DNA from: Brachionus manjavacas | Taxonomy: Eukaryota > Rotifera > Eurotatoria > Ploima > Brachionidae | Direction: 5' to 3' | DNA length: 64,000 nucleotides | NCBI GenBank assembly: GCA_019054805.1 | Contig: JAHQIY010000022.1 | Span: 248,001 to 312,000 of the forward strand | In this document: positions 1-12,361 of the stretch, piece by piece | How positions within the stretch are numbered: the first letter of the stretch is position 1 | Layout: each line of letters starts with the position of its first letter | Made by a program: the position numbers and the translations under genes | Notes under the pieces: generated by a model | Databases searched by the model: none | What the model saw: the letters and a program-made list of their open reading frames with translations, nothing else | Told to the model about the DNA's origin: nothing

Positions 1-944
1 GTTTATTAGTTACTTCAATTTTGAGAGCACTGTCCGTTCAATTTCTCAAGACAAGATAAATTACACTCTATCTTGATTGTATCTACAAGCGAAATTTTCG
101 GCCATTTTGCATTTGACAAAAAAATTCAATTTTTGTCCATTAACATAGGTAAAAGAAAGGTAAAGTTTTTGATTGACATCGTTTCGCATAGTTGACCTTT
201 GCATAACCTTAACTACAAAACTAGGTCTAGAGTCTATTAATTTTATTCAAAGTTTATGCTTGACTTAATTTTAAGGTTAAAAAAATACGACACAGGTAAC
301 AAGCGAACACGAAACAGGTAAATAATTGGATGAAGCATAGAAACGAAAGCGGGGTCAATTCGAGATCATCGAATCGAAACCAAATATCTCCATAATCGAA
401 ACAAAAATGGAATGTGAACTTTAGATTGTTCATTTTGTTTCGTTTTCTATTTTGTTACTATATAGTTTTGTTGTTGTTCTCGTTATTCAAGCAACGACCA
501 AAACGAATCGTTTTGTTTTTTTTGTGTACGAATAAGGTATCAGTAAACATACTATAAATAGTTGAATTCTTTTTTGTCATTTGTTAATTTTCCAATTTTC
601 AAAAACGTCACAAAATTCAAAATCATCAATTCAGCAATTTCAAAGTTCAATGCCAATGCAGTATAACTATCAGTGTGAATGTATTCAGGTCAATTAGAAA
701 ATAAAATTTATTGACTAGAGCATTCACGCTTATGGATTATATTCAATCATCAAGTCATCCTAATAAGCTTTTCTTCACACTCCTATTATTTACAAAATTT
801 TATTTTATTTTAAATAGCATTTTAGATCTAATAACTTATTAATAAAAATAATTGAATATTTCTTCAAATTGTTTCATTTTATCACAAAAATCTCATTTTA
901 GTCGATTAGACAATAGCAATACTTTCAATAAGGCTGGTATTGTT
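1..944. other. Intergenic DNA without recognisable gene
   Basis: AT-rich sequence with stops in all frames. The only local structure I noticed is a 17-bp perfect palindrome, CAAAACGA/TCGTTTTG around one base, near 497-514, in a stretch rich in AACGAAA/TTTCGTT words (340-515). Confidence 0.5.
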
Positions 945-1275
945 ATTTTTTTATTTATTTTTTTTCTGTACCGAGCTAGAGCTCCTTCAGAATTAACCAA
1001 ATAAATGCAGCAAATGAGTTAAAAGAAAAGAAAGTTTAAAAACAAATATATTGAAGTGGATTGTTACATGTGACACATATTTACATGGTTGGAGCTTCAT
1101 GAAAAAAAGAGGAAGCAGAAAGGTAGCAATTAAACAATGGAGTATTCAATATATCTTGATTCGGAACCTTTTTTGTATTCCTCCACCAGTCTTACAACTA
1201 ATGGAATAGAATGACTCAGTCCTGCCCCAACATATCTCTCACTCAGCTCTAAAAGCCGTTTCGAGACTGTAATTT
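945..1275 (-). mobile_element. LINE 3' end (C-terminal ORF2 piece, 3' UTR and tail)
   Basis: Read on the minus strand, 1,260 down to about 1,120 stays open and encodes a basic/leucine-rich segment (KRLLELSERYVGAGLSHSIP followed by LVVRLVEEYKKG) like the extreme C-terminus of non-LTR retrotransposon ORF2 proteins, ending in a stop. About 110 bases later comes the tail CTGAAGGAGCTCTAGCTC, then GGTACAG and an A-rich AATAAATAAA run. The same tail occurs at 17.8, 33.9, 45.7 and 62.2 kb, which defines one LINE family. The 5' part is missing, as usual for incomplete reverse transcription. Family assignment (Jockey/CR1-like) is inferred from the C-terminal style only. Confidence 0.6.
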
Positions 1276-1774
1276 AAGTAATTTAAGTTTATTAATAGCT
1301 TCATGATGGAGGGGTATCAATTTTTAACTTAAGGATAGATCTGACTTTCTGAAATGTATTCAAGCAAGGAAAATTGACCCGGTTAGGGTTAGGTTATGTT
1401 TTGGTTAAGACCCCATTTTTAAATCTTGATAATATTTAGCCCTTTATTTCAGCTTAAACGCTAAAGTACAATTTAAAAGACAAAATGTGTCTAGCTAATG
1501 ATGACAAGTTAAAGTATAATAGAGATAAATTTGACAAGTAAAAAATTCAATCAAACTTAAAATTAATGTTTAATAAGTAACGCTTACTGAGCGAAAAATG
1601 TGTAGCGGTGTGCGTCATTTTATCCATTGGTTGTCAAGCTGGCTGAATGTAAAGCAGATTTTGATTCAAGATATATCGAACACACGGACCCTAGTGTGAC
1701 TGCTATCTAACTATTTCTTATGTTTTTACCTAAACTGATCATTAATTAAACATTTGGCACCTTTCATTACTAAT

Positions 1775-2329
1775 ATAAAGTTTGGGCGATGCAAAACTTC
1801 CACACTATCTCCCTATATGGATTTCGGCCTCATTTTTTGATTCTACGTATATGAGAACTTCAAAAATTTTCAAATTTTTTTTTTCAAAAAATGGACTCTT
1901 TTTGAGCGATTATAAAAATTTTTAAACTATAAATAAAAAAAGTTTAATCATCATTTTGTTCAGTTTCAGAATTTGTATAAAAATATATAGGTTAAGGGGT
2001 TTGCAAAAAATAGATCCCGAAAGAGTTAAAAAATGTCAAAATTTTTCCGATTTTTTCCGAAAATATTTTTTTTTCAAGATAACCAGCTCAGAATACAGAG
2101 CATTTAATTCTCTATCAGAAAATGTCTCCATCGAGTAGATTCGATTGATCAAATTCTGAGATAAAAAAGCTTAAATAAGATATACTTTATATAAGGCTGT
2201 AAAGATTCAGACCCCCTAGCCAAAAAAAAAATTGGAAAAACCTTAGTTTTCATATACGTAGAATCCAAAAATGAGGTCGAAATCCATATCTGGAGATAGT
2301 GTGGAAGTTTTGCATCGCGCGAACTTTAT
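1775..2329. mobile_element. Fold-back/MITE element with about 80-bp inverted termini
   Basis: The left arm (1,775-1,860; core GCGATGCAAAACTTCCACAC) is the reverse complement of the right arm (2,245-2,329) with few mismatches. The arms share ATAAAGTT at the tip and TTTTTGATTCTACGTATATGA further in. The 380-bp interior is AT-rich and non-coding; a 60-codon open stretch inside it lacks coding character. Size and structure fit a non-autonomous DNA transposon. I could not fix a target-site duplication. Confidence 0.75.
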
Positions 2330-4810
2330 CCTTTGTATATTTCAATTGTCTTTAATATTAGATTTTAATTTATTTTTTATTTTTTCTGAAATTAATAAAT
2401 AATAATTCTCTCATCTTTTTTCATTTTTTGAGAGACGATTTCATTCAAATTCTCAAAGTTGTTCATCAAATCATCCATTTTAAGAAATAAAAATTCTTTT
2501 TTTATTAAATTAGTCAAATTAAGCTACGTCATTATGAAACATGGCAAATTTAAATCTTGTCTGCATAAAGCTTGTCATGATTAACAAGTCAAAATAAACA
2601 CCATTCAATAAAGAGAAATACCTGCAATTTATGTTAATTAAAAAATAATTCATTTCGCAGTTGAAAAAAAGCACTCACATAGCTAAAAATCTATTGGAAT
2701 GTAAGTTTAGGTGTTTAAATAAAATCACTTTGTACATAATCGACATTCTCGATTAGATTTGGTATTTTTTTGAAGTTTTTAGAAAAATATACTTCATTTT
2801 TTTTATTTAGTTTTTTTTGTTGCCCTAGGATTAAATTTGCTTAGCCTTCGTTTTAACCCTCTCGGCACTTAAATATGAGAGTTAAAATTCAGTTCATAAT
2901 AAATAATTAGCAATCCGCAAAATTTATTAATAGAAATAAAATGAAAAAAAAACATATTAAATTGAGCATTTTTTTTTCAAAGAGACACTTTAATTTTGTC
3001 TGATTTAAAGCTTTTTTTAGAAAAATTTTCTTGAAACATGCATATATAAAAATATATAATGCATGTTTAATTTTTTAGTGAACAATTATATAAATATAAT
3101 GAAAATGAAAAAATAAATCTACAAATTAAAAAAATATTCAAACAATTTTGACTATTAAAGGATTAATAATAAAAAGATAAGAATAAAAAATAAAAAAAAT
3201 AAGTGAATGAAAATTAAACAGTATTACTGTTATGTAAAAAAAACAAATAAATTTAAGGTAAAAAATATACATCTTAACTATTATCTAAATTTGGAAAATC
3301 TGGTCATTTTTCATTTCAATTTCTCTTTTCATGCCATTTCAACTAATTGTAATTCTAATATTTAATTTTTGTATGAATCAGCTTTATCTTCTAACATATA
3401 AAAAGAAAATTATACTGAAATCAAAGCTTTACATGCGAGTAACGAGAAATGAGTCTTTAAAAAAATAAATTAAAAAGAATTAATTAAAAATGTAATAAAT
3501 CTAAGTTTCTTTTATTAAATCATTAAAAAATGTTTTCTAGTTATTTTTTGCAGATTGAATATATATTCTTGTATAAATAAAAAAGCTATAATTAAAAAGC
3601 TTTGAGCAAGGCATCAATTTATTAGAGTTTTTCAAACAATAGAAGAAATTACATTAAAAACAAATTTTTACAAGAAAAAACTTAGAGCTACTTTAAACTC
3701 TATAGATGGAATTGTTGACTCAATATAACAGAGTTTGCATAACTATTACTAAATAAATAAGAATTATTAAAATATTCAGTAATTAAATAATTAATATTCC
3801 TATTTAATTCAGATTTTCCTGAAAACCTAAAGTTAAAGTTATGCAAACAGTTAAAAGAAAATTTTAAGGAAAATCTTAATTAATCTCATTAAGATTGATC
3901 CATTACTTGACTTAATTTCTTTAAAAAAAATTTATCTAAAAAATGTTATATATTTAATTTTTATTTCGCTTATTGAAAATTTTTATTTCTATAATTGAAC
4001 ATTTTTAACTTTTACTTCTCCTTATGGAGGCAAATTTAATTCAATAAATAAATTAAAAAAAAAACCAAATGCACCAATTCTTGTTGGGGACAATTAAGTG
4101 CAGACAACTTTATATATCAAAAAATTTGAACAGCAAAAAAAAGAAAAAAAAGTACGAAATATAGAAATGTAATTTATAAAAGACATCATATTTTATTTTC
4201 AGAAAAAAAGTGATTTTTTTTGAATCAAAATATTCTAAAATAAATTCTGAAAGCATTTCCAATCTTGTGATTGTAAACAAAATCAAGAAACGAGCCGATA
4301 CGCAAAACTAATCTTAGTGTGCCAAAAGACAGGGTCCAAAAAAACACTGAATAAAATACTTAACAAGAAGAATTCCTTTTATTTTTATTTATTTAATTAA
4401 AATACCAAAAAAATATTTCAAAATAGATTCTAATAATTTGTTCACTTTCACTTTCTGTAATTCCTTTTTTGTCTTTCATGAATACTTCAAAATCGGGCTA
4501 GCCATCGGATTTTTATTCCTGTCAAGATCTTTCTTCACTTTGTAATGAGATCATCTCTTCTTATTGCCATGTCCGAGAAACCTTCCAAGCTTCATTTTAC
4601 TAAAAATTTAATTTTAAAGTGAAAAAAGTCTCTTTTATTTCAAACAAAAAAATGGAATCTTAATCCCAATAGACTAGGAAATTTTTATTAATTTTAGTCG
4701 GATCATTTTTAGACTATTTCTTTCCTTGCCTTAATCCATTTTCAGAAAATTGTTTCAAAAGAATACCATAGTACATGATATAATAACTCTGGGGGACTAA
4801 GTCACTCGTA
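2330..4810. other. Intergenic AT-rich DNA
   Basis: No convincing gene. A short hairpin lies at 3,038-3,067 (AACATGCATATATA, a 3-base centre, then the complement). The segment at 3,140-3,275 (TAAATTTAAGGTAAAAAATATAC and preceding text) resembles one half of the fold-back element at 8.34 kb, so part of this stretch is probably old MITE material. Confidence 0.4.
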
Positions 4811-5925
4811 ACTCAAGAGACCACGGTCTGACTATTGAAAAGAGTGGGTTTCGTGAGTATTGGTAGACCATGGCATCCTATCTAAAAACATTAACTAGAC
4901 CAGATCCATCGGCTCAGAATAAGTTTCTAGATCAGGTCCATAAACAAAAAATTACATTTTAAAAAATATATTTTACTAATATTATTGACAAAATTTTTGG
5001 AAAATTCGATTTAATTATTATTGTCTTTTAAATATTCTACTTTTCATGTTACAGACTTTTATGGAACGAATGCAGCATTTAAACAAAGTTTATGTCAAAA
5101 ATTTTTACAAGCAAAAACTTAGAGTGTTAAAAAAAATAATTATAGTGGATTTTCTTCTTCATTCTCAAAAATATCACGGTCATCAATCAAAATTTCATCA
5201 AGAATTTCCAAATCTCCGAGATATTCATTTAAAACAAAGTCTTCATGAAACATCAAAGTTACCAATTAGGTCTATTAGATTACAAAATCTTATCAGTTTC
5301 TCTTATTTCTGTAATTTTCCTTTTATTGCGTAGTGTGCTGATAAGGTCTTTATCAAAATCCCTCCAAATTTATCAAATTCACATAACCGAGAGATCTAAG
5401 ATTGCCAGTAGCAGTTTCTGAATGCTCTCCATTAAAATATCGATAATTCCAATATTGTTTTATTTTCAATTTTAGTGATTTAAACCTGCAGACATCGACT
5501 GGTTGTAACAAATTGGTCAGCCTTGGTGGTATTGACTTTATTTTAACATTTTTTTAGTTAATTTCTCTGGTGATTCTTCAATCTCCTCTCACTCTCGAAT
5601 CCACTCTCTCAGCATCTAACTTGTAATGCTAAAGGCTTTTGCTGTTTTTCCTATACTTTTAAGCTGATCAAATTTTTTAATTAAATTAAGCTTAAAAGAT
5701 AAACGATATGACTTTTTTAATATTTTTGAAAGAATGAAAGTAATTGCAAAAAAAATCTAATTCAAATTAAAAATGATTTTATAATCTTTTAAAAAAATAA
5801 GGAATGGAGAATTTTTTTTATTTTTTTTCAAAACCGGGACTATAAATCTTTTTAGTTTGTAGACAATGAATAACTAATACTTATGAAACCCACCCTTTTC
5901 AAAAGTAAGACCTGGTCTCTTGAGT
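4811..5925 (-). mobile_element. Decayed pogo/CENP-B-like DNA transposon with inverted ends
   Basis: Inverted arms of about 50 bp bound the element: left 4,811-4,862 (ACTCAAGAGACC...GTGGGTTT), right 5,876-5,925. Between them, the minus strand at 5,717-5,565 encodes KSYRLSFKLNLIKKFDQLKS, then GKTAKAFSI..., MLREWIRE and EEIEESPEKLTKK. This is the layout of a CENP-B/pogo-type N-terminal helix-turn-helix (basic residues, F-K-L, helix, G-x-x-A-x-A-F, then W-I-R-E). Two in-frame stops interrupt this segment and no DDE catalytic region is recognisable, so the copy is dead. Superfamily is inferred from the HTH alone. Confidence 0.55.
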
Positions 5926-5964
5926 CAATCCAAATTTATCGATACATGGTCTCTTAAATCATAT

Positions 5965-6825
5965 TTACAAAATAAATTTTATTTTCTAGCTTTTTTTACT
6001 GTTCCATGCTTCTTTGAATGTTGATCCTTTTGGAATAAATTTAACAAGCCAAGCTTTTTAAAAAAATTTATGTCTAACTTTTGATTTCATTTAAAGCATA
6101 TTATTTTACTTTTGATATTAAGTATTTCAAAAAATTTTGACAGTTGAAAAATGTAAGAAATATATAAATAATCTTAAATATGTAAAAAATATTAAAAAAT
6201 TTTATTATTATATTTTTTTAATAAAACATTTCTAGGTTGTTGAGATTGTAAGTGAAAGAAATGGTGACTGGTCAGATCATTAAATTCTGATTGTATATCT
6301 TTTTTTTATAGAGCTCTTTATAAATGAATTTTGATAATTTTTGTGTATAAGAAATTAATTCAACATTTTCGTACTTAATATCTTCAAATAATTGACAAAT
6401 AAATATTAATTTTCATAATTTGTTTAGAAAAAAAATTGAATGAAATAATAAAAAATCCTTTTTTCCTTTTCTGTTGAATTTTTACCATTTTTTACCTTTT
6501 TTTACAAGAATTTACCGAAATTTACGTCAATTTTTGTCAAAAAAATTTTTTTTGTTTTCCTTTTTCAAAAATTCAAAAAAAAAAATTTTTTTGAAAAATT
6601 TGTTTTCCTTTTTCAATAATCGAAAAGAACCCTTTTAATTTAAATCGGTTTTTTTCGAGAAATTTAAGAAATTTTTTTTTCACTGAATTTTACAGTAATT
6701 GTCGGTATTTGACGAAAAATTCCCTTTTTTAGATTACCATAATTTACGGTAAATATGGTAAAATATCGTGAATTTACCATAATTTACGTAAAATATGGTG
6801 AATTCAAGGTATCGTAGCAGCACTG
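5965..6825. mobile_element. TTTACC-family element, copy 1 (left arm missing)
   Basis: About 860 bp matching the interior and right arm of the full-looking copy at 60,382-61,694 (shared landmarks: TTCTTTGAATGTTGATCCTTTTGG, GAAAGAAATGGTGACTGGTCAG, then the ACG/ACC-rich arm). It ends in GAATTCAAGGTATCGTAGCAG then CACTG, followed by TA. The left arm found in the 60-kb copy is absent, so this copy is truncated at about 5,965. No coding potential. Confidence 0.75.
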
Positions 6826-6827
6826 TA

Positions 6828-7184
6828 TGATGCTCCCTTAAGCCTTATACATCATGAGACCCTTAATAAACTTAAACTTACAGTAAGAAATGATAAAAAG
6901 AACAGAAATTTTTTTTTTTTTTCATAATTTTGAAAAAAAATTGAAGGAAAATAAAAATTAATTTTTTTTAAAAAAAGTGCCAAATTATTTCAATTTTTTG
7001 GACATTTTTTTTTTACATAAATTGACGTAAAATGTTCGAAATTCACCAAATTTCACGTAAAATCTAGTAAATTTACGTTTTTTTACGTAAATTAGCGTAA
7101 ATTACTAAAAACGGAACACCACTGTAAATTAAAAGCTAGTGGAATCAAAAATTTTGTAAAAAAAATTTATTAATTAATATAATA
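6828..7184. mobile_element. Possible further member of the TTTACC family
   Basis: Between two family copies, 7,010-7,130 carries dense ACGTAAA/TTTACG words and ends GGAACACCACTG followed by TA, the same CACTG-TA end style as the neighbours but with a different adjoining sequence. The other end is not clear. It may be a related but distinct element or a fragment. Confidence 0.35.
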
Positions 7185-7681
7185 CATTGCTGCTACGATA
7201 CCTTGAATTCACCATATTTTACGTGAATTATGGTAAATTCACGATATTTTACCATATTTACCGTAAATTATGGTAATCTAAACAAGGGTATTTTTCATAC
7301 TTAATATTTTCAGATGCTGATTTAATATTTTGTTTTAAAATATCATAATTTGTTTTAAAAAAAATTGAATGAAATAATATTTTTTTCTTGAATTTTTACC
7401 ATTTTTTACCTATTTTTACAAAAATTTACCGAAATTTACGTTAATTTTTGTCACAAAATTCAATCAAATTTTTTTTTTCCTTTTTCCATAATTCCAAAAA
7501 AAAATTTTTTTTTATGAAAAACGGTTTTTTTCGAGAAATTTTGGAAATTTTTTTTTCACTGAATTTTACAATGATTATCGGTATTTTACGATAATTATCG
7601 TTATTTTACGAAAAATACCCTTTTTTAGATTACCATAATTTACGGTAAATATGGTGAATTCAAGGTATCGTAACAGTACTG
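7185..7681. mobile_element. TTTACC-family element, copy 2 (short, both ends)
   Basis: A 497-bp copy with both ends: left CATTGCTGCTACGATACC, right its inverted counterpart ending CAGTACTG. TA flanks it on both sides, consistent with a TA target duplication as in Tc1/mariner-type elements. The arms contain repeated ATTTACC, GGTAAAT, TTTACG and ATTATCG words. It lacks the interior of the 60-kb copy and has no ORF, so it is non-autonomous. Confidence 0.75.
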
Positions 7682-7683
7682 TA

Positions 7684-8337
7684 TGTGACCAGTAAATTTT
7701 ACTACCTCACAGTTTTTTCTTTTTTTCTTTGAGTAAATTGCCATGTGGAAATTAATTTATATTCTGTTGAAAATGAATATTTAATACTTTTTAAAATGAA
7801 TTGCTAAATCGAAACTGAATAATGTTGCCAACATTTTTCACACAATTTGATCTGCAAAAAATCCGCATTTTTAACTTATGCAAATTTTCAGTGTCAAAAA
7901 ATTACAAGGATTTATCAATCCGCTTTCACAAAATGGCAAGTGCTCACCTATTTTTTTCAAATCCAAAAAAAACAAAATTTTTTTGTCCAAACTTAAAAAT
8001 CTAGAATACTTTAGTTTTTTCATATACTAAAAAATCAAATTTCAATTTTAATTCAATCTATTTAAATTTACGATGAATGTTCATGTTCAAATAGTCATCA
8101 TCATGTGAAATGGAAAAAGAAAAAAACTCAATCTAAAGTTATTTATTTAGAAAAAAAATCATTTGAAATAAATTTTGTTGAGATTAATTTATTTGCTCAA
8201 AGAAATTTTGTACAAAATTAAAAAACGGAAAAATTTTACTTAAAATCATCTAGAAGAAATTGATTGATGAAATTAATAATTAAGTATTTTTTCGTTAAAT
8301 CCTGTGAACTTTCCTTTAGAAGGAACAAAAAACTCTT
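7684..8337. other. Intergenic AT-rich DNA
   Basis: Nothing recognisable. A 60-codon open stretch at 7,822 has no family resemblance and a composition like its surroundings. Confidence 0.4.
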
Positions 8338-8768
8338 TATGGCAATATTTTTATTTCATGAATACATTTTTTACTTTAAATTTAAATGGTATTTTTTTTA
8401 GGTAAAAATTATATTTTTTTTTTGACATATCAAAATACTTTTAATCTTTTCATTCACTTAAATAATACCATTTTTTAGGATTTCTTAATTATTATTCATT
8501 TATTATTCAATTAATAATCAAAATACAAAGTTTGAATTTATTTTTTCCATGAAAAATTAATTATGAAAATTATGCTCACTTTGAATTTTGATTATTGAAA
8601 GGTTATTAATAAATGAATAATAATTAAATGATCCAAAAAAAATTAAAGTGAATTAAAAGATTGAAAATATTTTTGTAATGTCAAAAGAAAATATAATTTT
8701 ACTTAAAAAAAATACCATTTAAATTTAAGGTAAAAAATGTATTCATGAAATAAAAATCTTGCCTTATG
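8338..8768. mobile_element. Fold-back MITE (ATTTTTATTTCATGAATACA ends)
   Basis: An inverted repeat of about 430 bp. The left half (GGCAATATTTTTATTTCATG... ACCATTTTTTAGG... TTATTCATTTATTATTC) is mirrored by the right half (AATAAATGAATAATAAT ... TTAAGGTAAAAAATGTATTC). A single half of the same family sits upstream of myosin copy B (36.0 kb) and, inverted, upstream of copy C (55.5-55.7 kb). Non-coding. Confidence 0.7.
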
Positions 8769-9639
8769 ATTTCTTAGATTATACTTAGTTATTATAGAAA
8801 AGTTTTTGATTTAAATTTTTTTAGAACACAAGGTGAGGAATTTAAATTGAAAATTTATTGAACAAATTGGACATTACACGCTTCATAATTTTGTGTTGAA
8901 AGCAAACCATATTGAACTATAATCCAACATTTACTTTTTGTACTATCTGATTCATAAAATGTTCAAAAGTTTGACAAGTAAAAAAATTTTGTTCTAATTG
9001 ACCAAATTTAGACTTTTAGAAAATAAAGAAAATTTAAAGATATATCTTTTTCTTGGTTTTCTAAAAGAAAAAGGCCACCTGTTTTCTAATTCTTAAAAAT
9101 ATGTTCAAAAATTTATCTTAAACAGTAATAATAAAAAAGATTAAAACGAGTCCTTAATAAATTGTTTATATCTTATCGTTCTAAATTTTTTTGAGTTTTT
9201 CAATTTCAGTTTTTTTCTAAAAAAAAAGGCCTGCAAATTGACCAGATCTAGATGCCTGAAATTTTTATGAATAGAACTTTTTTGCGAAAAAAGAAAAGTA
9301 TCAAAATAAACCCAAACTTAAACTAATTTAAAGAAGGAATAAAATTTTCGGTTTTGAATATTTTTTTATTCTAAATTAGTTGAAAATTTCCAATTCTTTA
9401 ATATGTTTTAAATAGAGTTTAAATAGAAAATTCGATTAAAAATTAAGATAGATAAAGAAGTTTCAAATTTTGTTTCAAGCATCAAGACAAAAATTTAAAA
9501 ACTAGGTAAAAATCATGTTTCTTAGCAACATTTGAATTCTTTGGCTTTATTTCATATGTGAATATTTGAAAATTTCAATGCCAAAATACAGTTTACAATC
9601 TTCGCAAAAATATTTAGATTTGAGATAAAAGATAAGTCA
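8769..9639. other. Upstream region of the BAR-domain gene
   Basis: AT-rich, no repeats recognised and no open frame. It presumably holds the promoter of the following gene, but I see no clear TATA element close to its start codon. Confidence 0.35.
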
Positions 9640-10888
9640 ATGGCTAACATTAACCTAAGTGGTACTATTCACCAGTAAGCTTTCTTTTTTTGTTCCGAAG
9701 CATTGTTTAGGTGACTTTGTTTTGATAGTGAGTCACAATCAAAAATTTTGACGCAGAGAATCAACCTTTTGGAGACATGCATGGGAAATTTGTGTGAAAA
9801 TTTTGGTAAAATAGCACGCAAAAATGCTCGTCTAAGAGACACATCTGACCACTTGGTTAATGTCATTAATGAATATTCAGGAAAGGAGCAAATAAATTCG
9901 AGTTCAAAGAGGGGACTTGTAAACTACAGCAGTTATTTATCTGCTCTGGAAGATTATCGACATGCCATGGTAAACTAAATCAATAATAGAACCATTATAT
10001 AAAAATAAATTCTAAAGATTGAAAGAGTAGAGAAAAAGATAATTCAACCAATTAGCAAATACCAAGAGTACCTTAAATCGACTAAAGTAAGACAGCCAAA
10101 AGCCACATTCTAAGTTGAATTTAAAAAATAATATTCTCAGAAAGAAATCAAATCCACCATCAGAATCAGAGACGCGGAGAAGAAAAAGCAGCAAAAATTG
10201 AATCAGTTAATGCAAAGACAACCAGATGATGGAAGAAATATAGTAAGAAATCACCAAGAGAGCAAATTTACTTATTTAAAAATTGCTTCTTCAGGCTCAG
10301 GCTCAAGCGACTGCCGAAAATGCTGCGGAAAGGGTTGCAACTCAGGACAAAATCTTGGCTGATGTCATAGATAAATTGGAACAAAAAAAACTGAACGATA
10401 TGAAAAATATTCTAAAAGATTTTACTCACATCCAAATAATATTCCACGCCAAGGCCTTGGAAATGTTGACCACTTCATATAACTATTTGCTGGAAATAGA
10501 CACAGAGAGTGATTTAGAAGAGTTTAGGAACAATTTTACTCAGTCAACTATCAGCAATTTACAGTATAGTTCAACCAAGAGTTTAAATGAATCGAATAGA
10601 CAGAAAAATTCGATTGATGACTTGATTTCTGCCGGATCTATGCCAAGTACTCCAGGCAGATCCAGAAACAATTTAGACCAGAGTAGATCCAAATCTAATG
10701 AGCCCAAGCGAAACATGGCTTCTACATCTAATCTAAATCAGAAACAAAGGAACTCAAAAGCACACTCTTCAGCACCGAATTTAACTGAAAACAAAAAAAG
10801 GAACATGAGCAATTACGATGAAGAAGAAGATGAGGACTATGAAGATTATGATGTTAAAGATGTAACTGATGATTCGGATGCAGAGTAA
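9640..10888 (+). CDS. CIBAR1: CIBAR/FAM92-type BAR-domain protein (CBY1-interacting)
   Basis: Five exons joined by GT-AG introns of 48-54 bases: 9,640-9,674, 9,729-9,969, 10,018-10,086, 10,141-10,242, 10,295-10,888. They give 346 residues with phases that match at every junction. The start was chosen because the ATG at 9,640 opens a short exon with a good donor (CCA/GTAAGC), and the frame upstream of exon 2 is closed. The family pattern is clear: LCENFGKIARKNARLRD, then LVNVINEY, L..YRHAM, a basic KKII..PISKYQEYLK helix, then LEQKKLNDMKNILKDF and FHAKALEMLTTSY....IDTESDLEEF, which follow vertebrate FAM92A/CIBAR1 block by block. Residues 1-230 or so form the BAR module; the tail is Ser/Asn-rich and ends in an acidic YDEEEDEDYEDYD stretch. 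In vertebrates CIBAR proteins bend membranes and work with Chibby at the ciliary base; that role is inferred by homology. Longer than human (289 aa) because of the tail. Confidence 0.88.
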
Positions 10889-10935
10889 AATTAAATATTT
10901 TGAATTTTTAAGCACTTGTTTTTTTATTTACAGAT

Positions 10936-10947
10936 TTTAGAATAAAA
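10936..10947 (+). terminator. Putative poly(A) signal of the BAR-domain gene
   Basis: An AATAAAA motif about 55 bases after the stop codon, followed by T-rich sequence. Position and motif are typical; not proven. Confidence 0.45.
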
Positions 10948-11079
10948 TTTTTCAAAGCGAAATTTTTTTATTGTGTCATGTGCTAAGTAGTTTTTTGAAT
11001 TATTTCAGTTGTTTCTTTATTTTTTTAAAAGTTAAATCAAAAAAATTTGAATTTTATAAACAAAAACACAAGACAAATT

Positions 11080-12149
11080 CTATTCATCTTTAAATACCAG
11101 CTTCAACGACTTATCACTTAATTCTAAAATAAAATGATTAAAAAATTTTCTATCTAAAAATTCAATTTTACCTATTTTATCATCATTACTTAAAACATTT
11201 TCATCCAAATCAATCTCTTGTTTATCTTCTAAAACAAAATTTAAAAATGAATAAAATATTTGAAAAAGCTTTCTTAGTAAGATACTGAAAAATAACTCAA
11301 AAAATGGTTATTTAAAGACTAAATATTCAAATATTTAATCTATTTTCTAATAATTATGATAATTTCAAATTTCCGTGCTATTTTTAAAAATTTTAAATCA
11401 ATCTCTTATTTTATTTTTGAAATAATTTTCAAATATTTTTTCATAACCCAAGTGTTTTTTTGAACAAAAAAATAATAATAAAAAAATTATTAACCATTAT
11501 TTGAAATTTAAAAAGAATAATTAAAAAAAAATGTTAAAAAATTCAAAATAGGATACCCTTATGTTGCTCAATTGACTTTCCGTTTTCCAATTCAGAATAA
11601 ATGTCATCTAGCACCATCAAGTCTTGGTTCAACACGAAGCAAAAATTTTGTATGCGTTCAATCGCGCTTTTTGTATATTCAATTGATTTGATAAATAATT
11701 GTAATTCTTTTTCAAGTGTTCGAAATGTGTAAAATAAATTGGTCGTGTGCACTAAAGCTATTTCTTTTACCTGCTTCTCAAAAATCTTGTCAACTCATTA
11801 CTCAATTTCTGTAAAAAAAATTATTCTATCCGATTTACTTGTGAATCATTTTCTATTCCTTTTGAGGTTTCTTGAATTTCTTTTATGGTCTGATCTTTCC
11901 TTTAACAAAAAGAATTCACGTTTTGGCCATGATTTTCTGCAAGATTTACTTTTTCACGTAGTTAATGCCCGAATTAGTCAACGAAGATTGAATTTGCCTC
12001 TGTGTCTTATGCAAAACATAGTTTTTATCAACTTCTAATTGATCTATTCTAAAATTGAATGCTTAAAATTCTATAGAATAAGTTCTTTAATACTTGTGAT
12101 TTAAATCAGTTTTGATTTCGGCTAGTTTCTTTTTGAATCTTGTTAGCAT
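11080..12149 (-). CDS. Coiled-coil protein of unknown family, five exons
   Basis: I assembled this from the sequence: exons 12,149-12,094, 12,048-11,950, 11,899-11,839, 11,776-11,557 and 11,228-11,080, all with GT-AG borders; four introns of 45, 50, 62 and 328 bases; total 585 nt, exactly 194 codons plus TAG. The product starts MLTRFKKKLAEIKTDLNHK, continues as a charged heptad-like helix (LEVDKNYVLHKTQRQIQSSL, TIKEIQETSKGIE, LFYTFRTLEKELQLFIKSIE, IQNFCFVLNQDLMVLDDIY) and ends in an acidic then hydrophobic tail (EIDLDENVL, FLDRKFFNHFILELSDKSLK). No signal peptide or membrane span. The size and short-helix design recall BLOC-1/BORC subunits, perhaps dysbindin-like, but I cannot name it. The gene lies 3' to 3' with the BAR-domain gene, about 190 bases apart. 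Confidence 0.6.
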
Positions 12150-12361
12150 TGTTAAATGCAAATAATTTTAAAAGATATAATTTTTTCAGGAGATAGAAAA
12201 ATGAAAATTAAAAACTTCTATCTTTGTCATTTTTTTTGTTGATAAGAATTTATTTTTAAAAACGAATTTCAAATTCATTTTTATCATCATTTAGAATTTT
12301 GAACCCTATTGTAAACCATTTAGAAATAATTAGTGAAGAGTTTATTGAATTATATCAGTCA

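Noticed and set aside
1956-2138. A 60-codon frame as a small gene
   Set aside because: It lies entirely inside the fold-back element and has no coding character.
5046-5333. A 95-codon plus-strand frame as a host gene
   Set aside because: It lies between the inverted arms of the pogo-like element, shows no host family likeness and has a composition similar to surrounding transposon debris.
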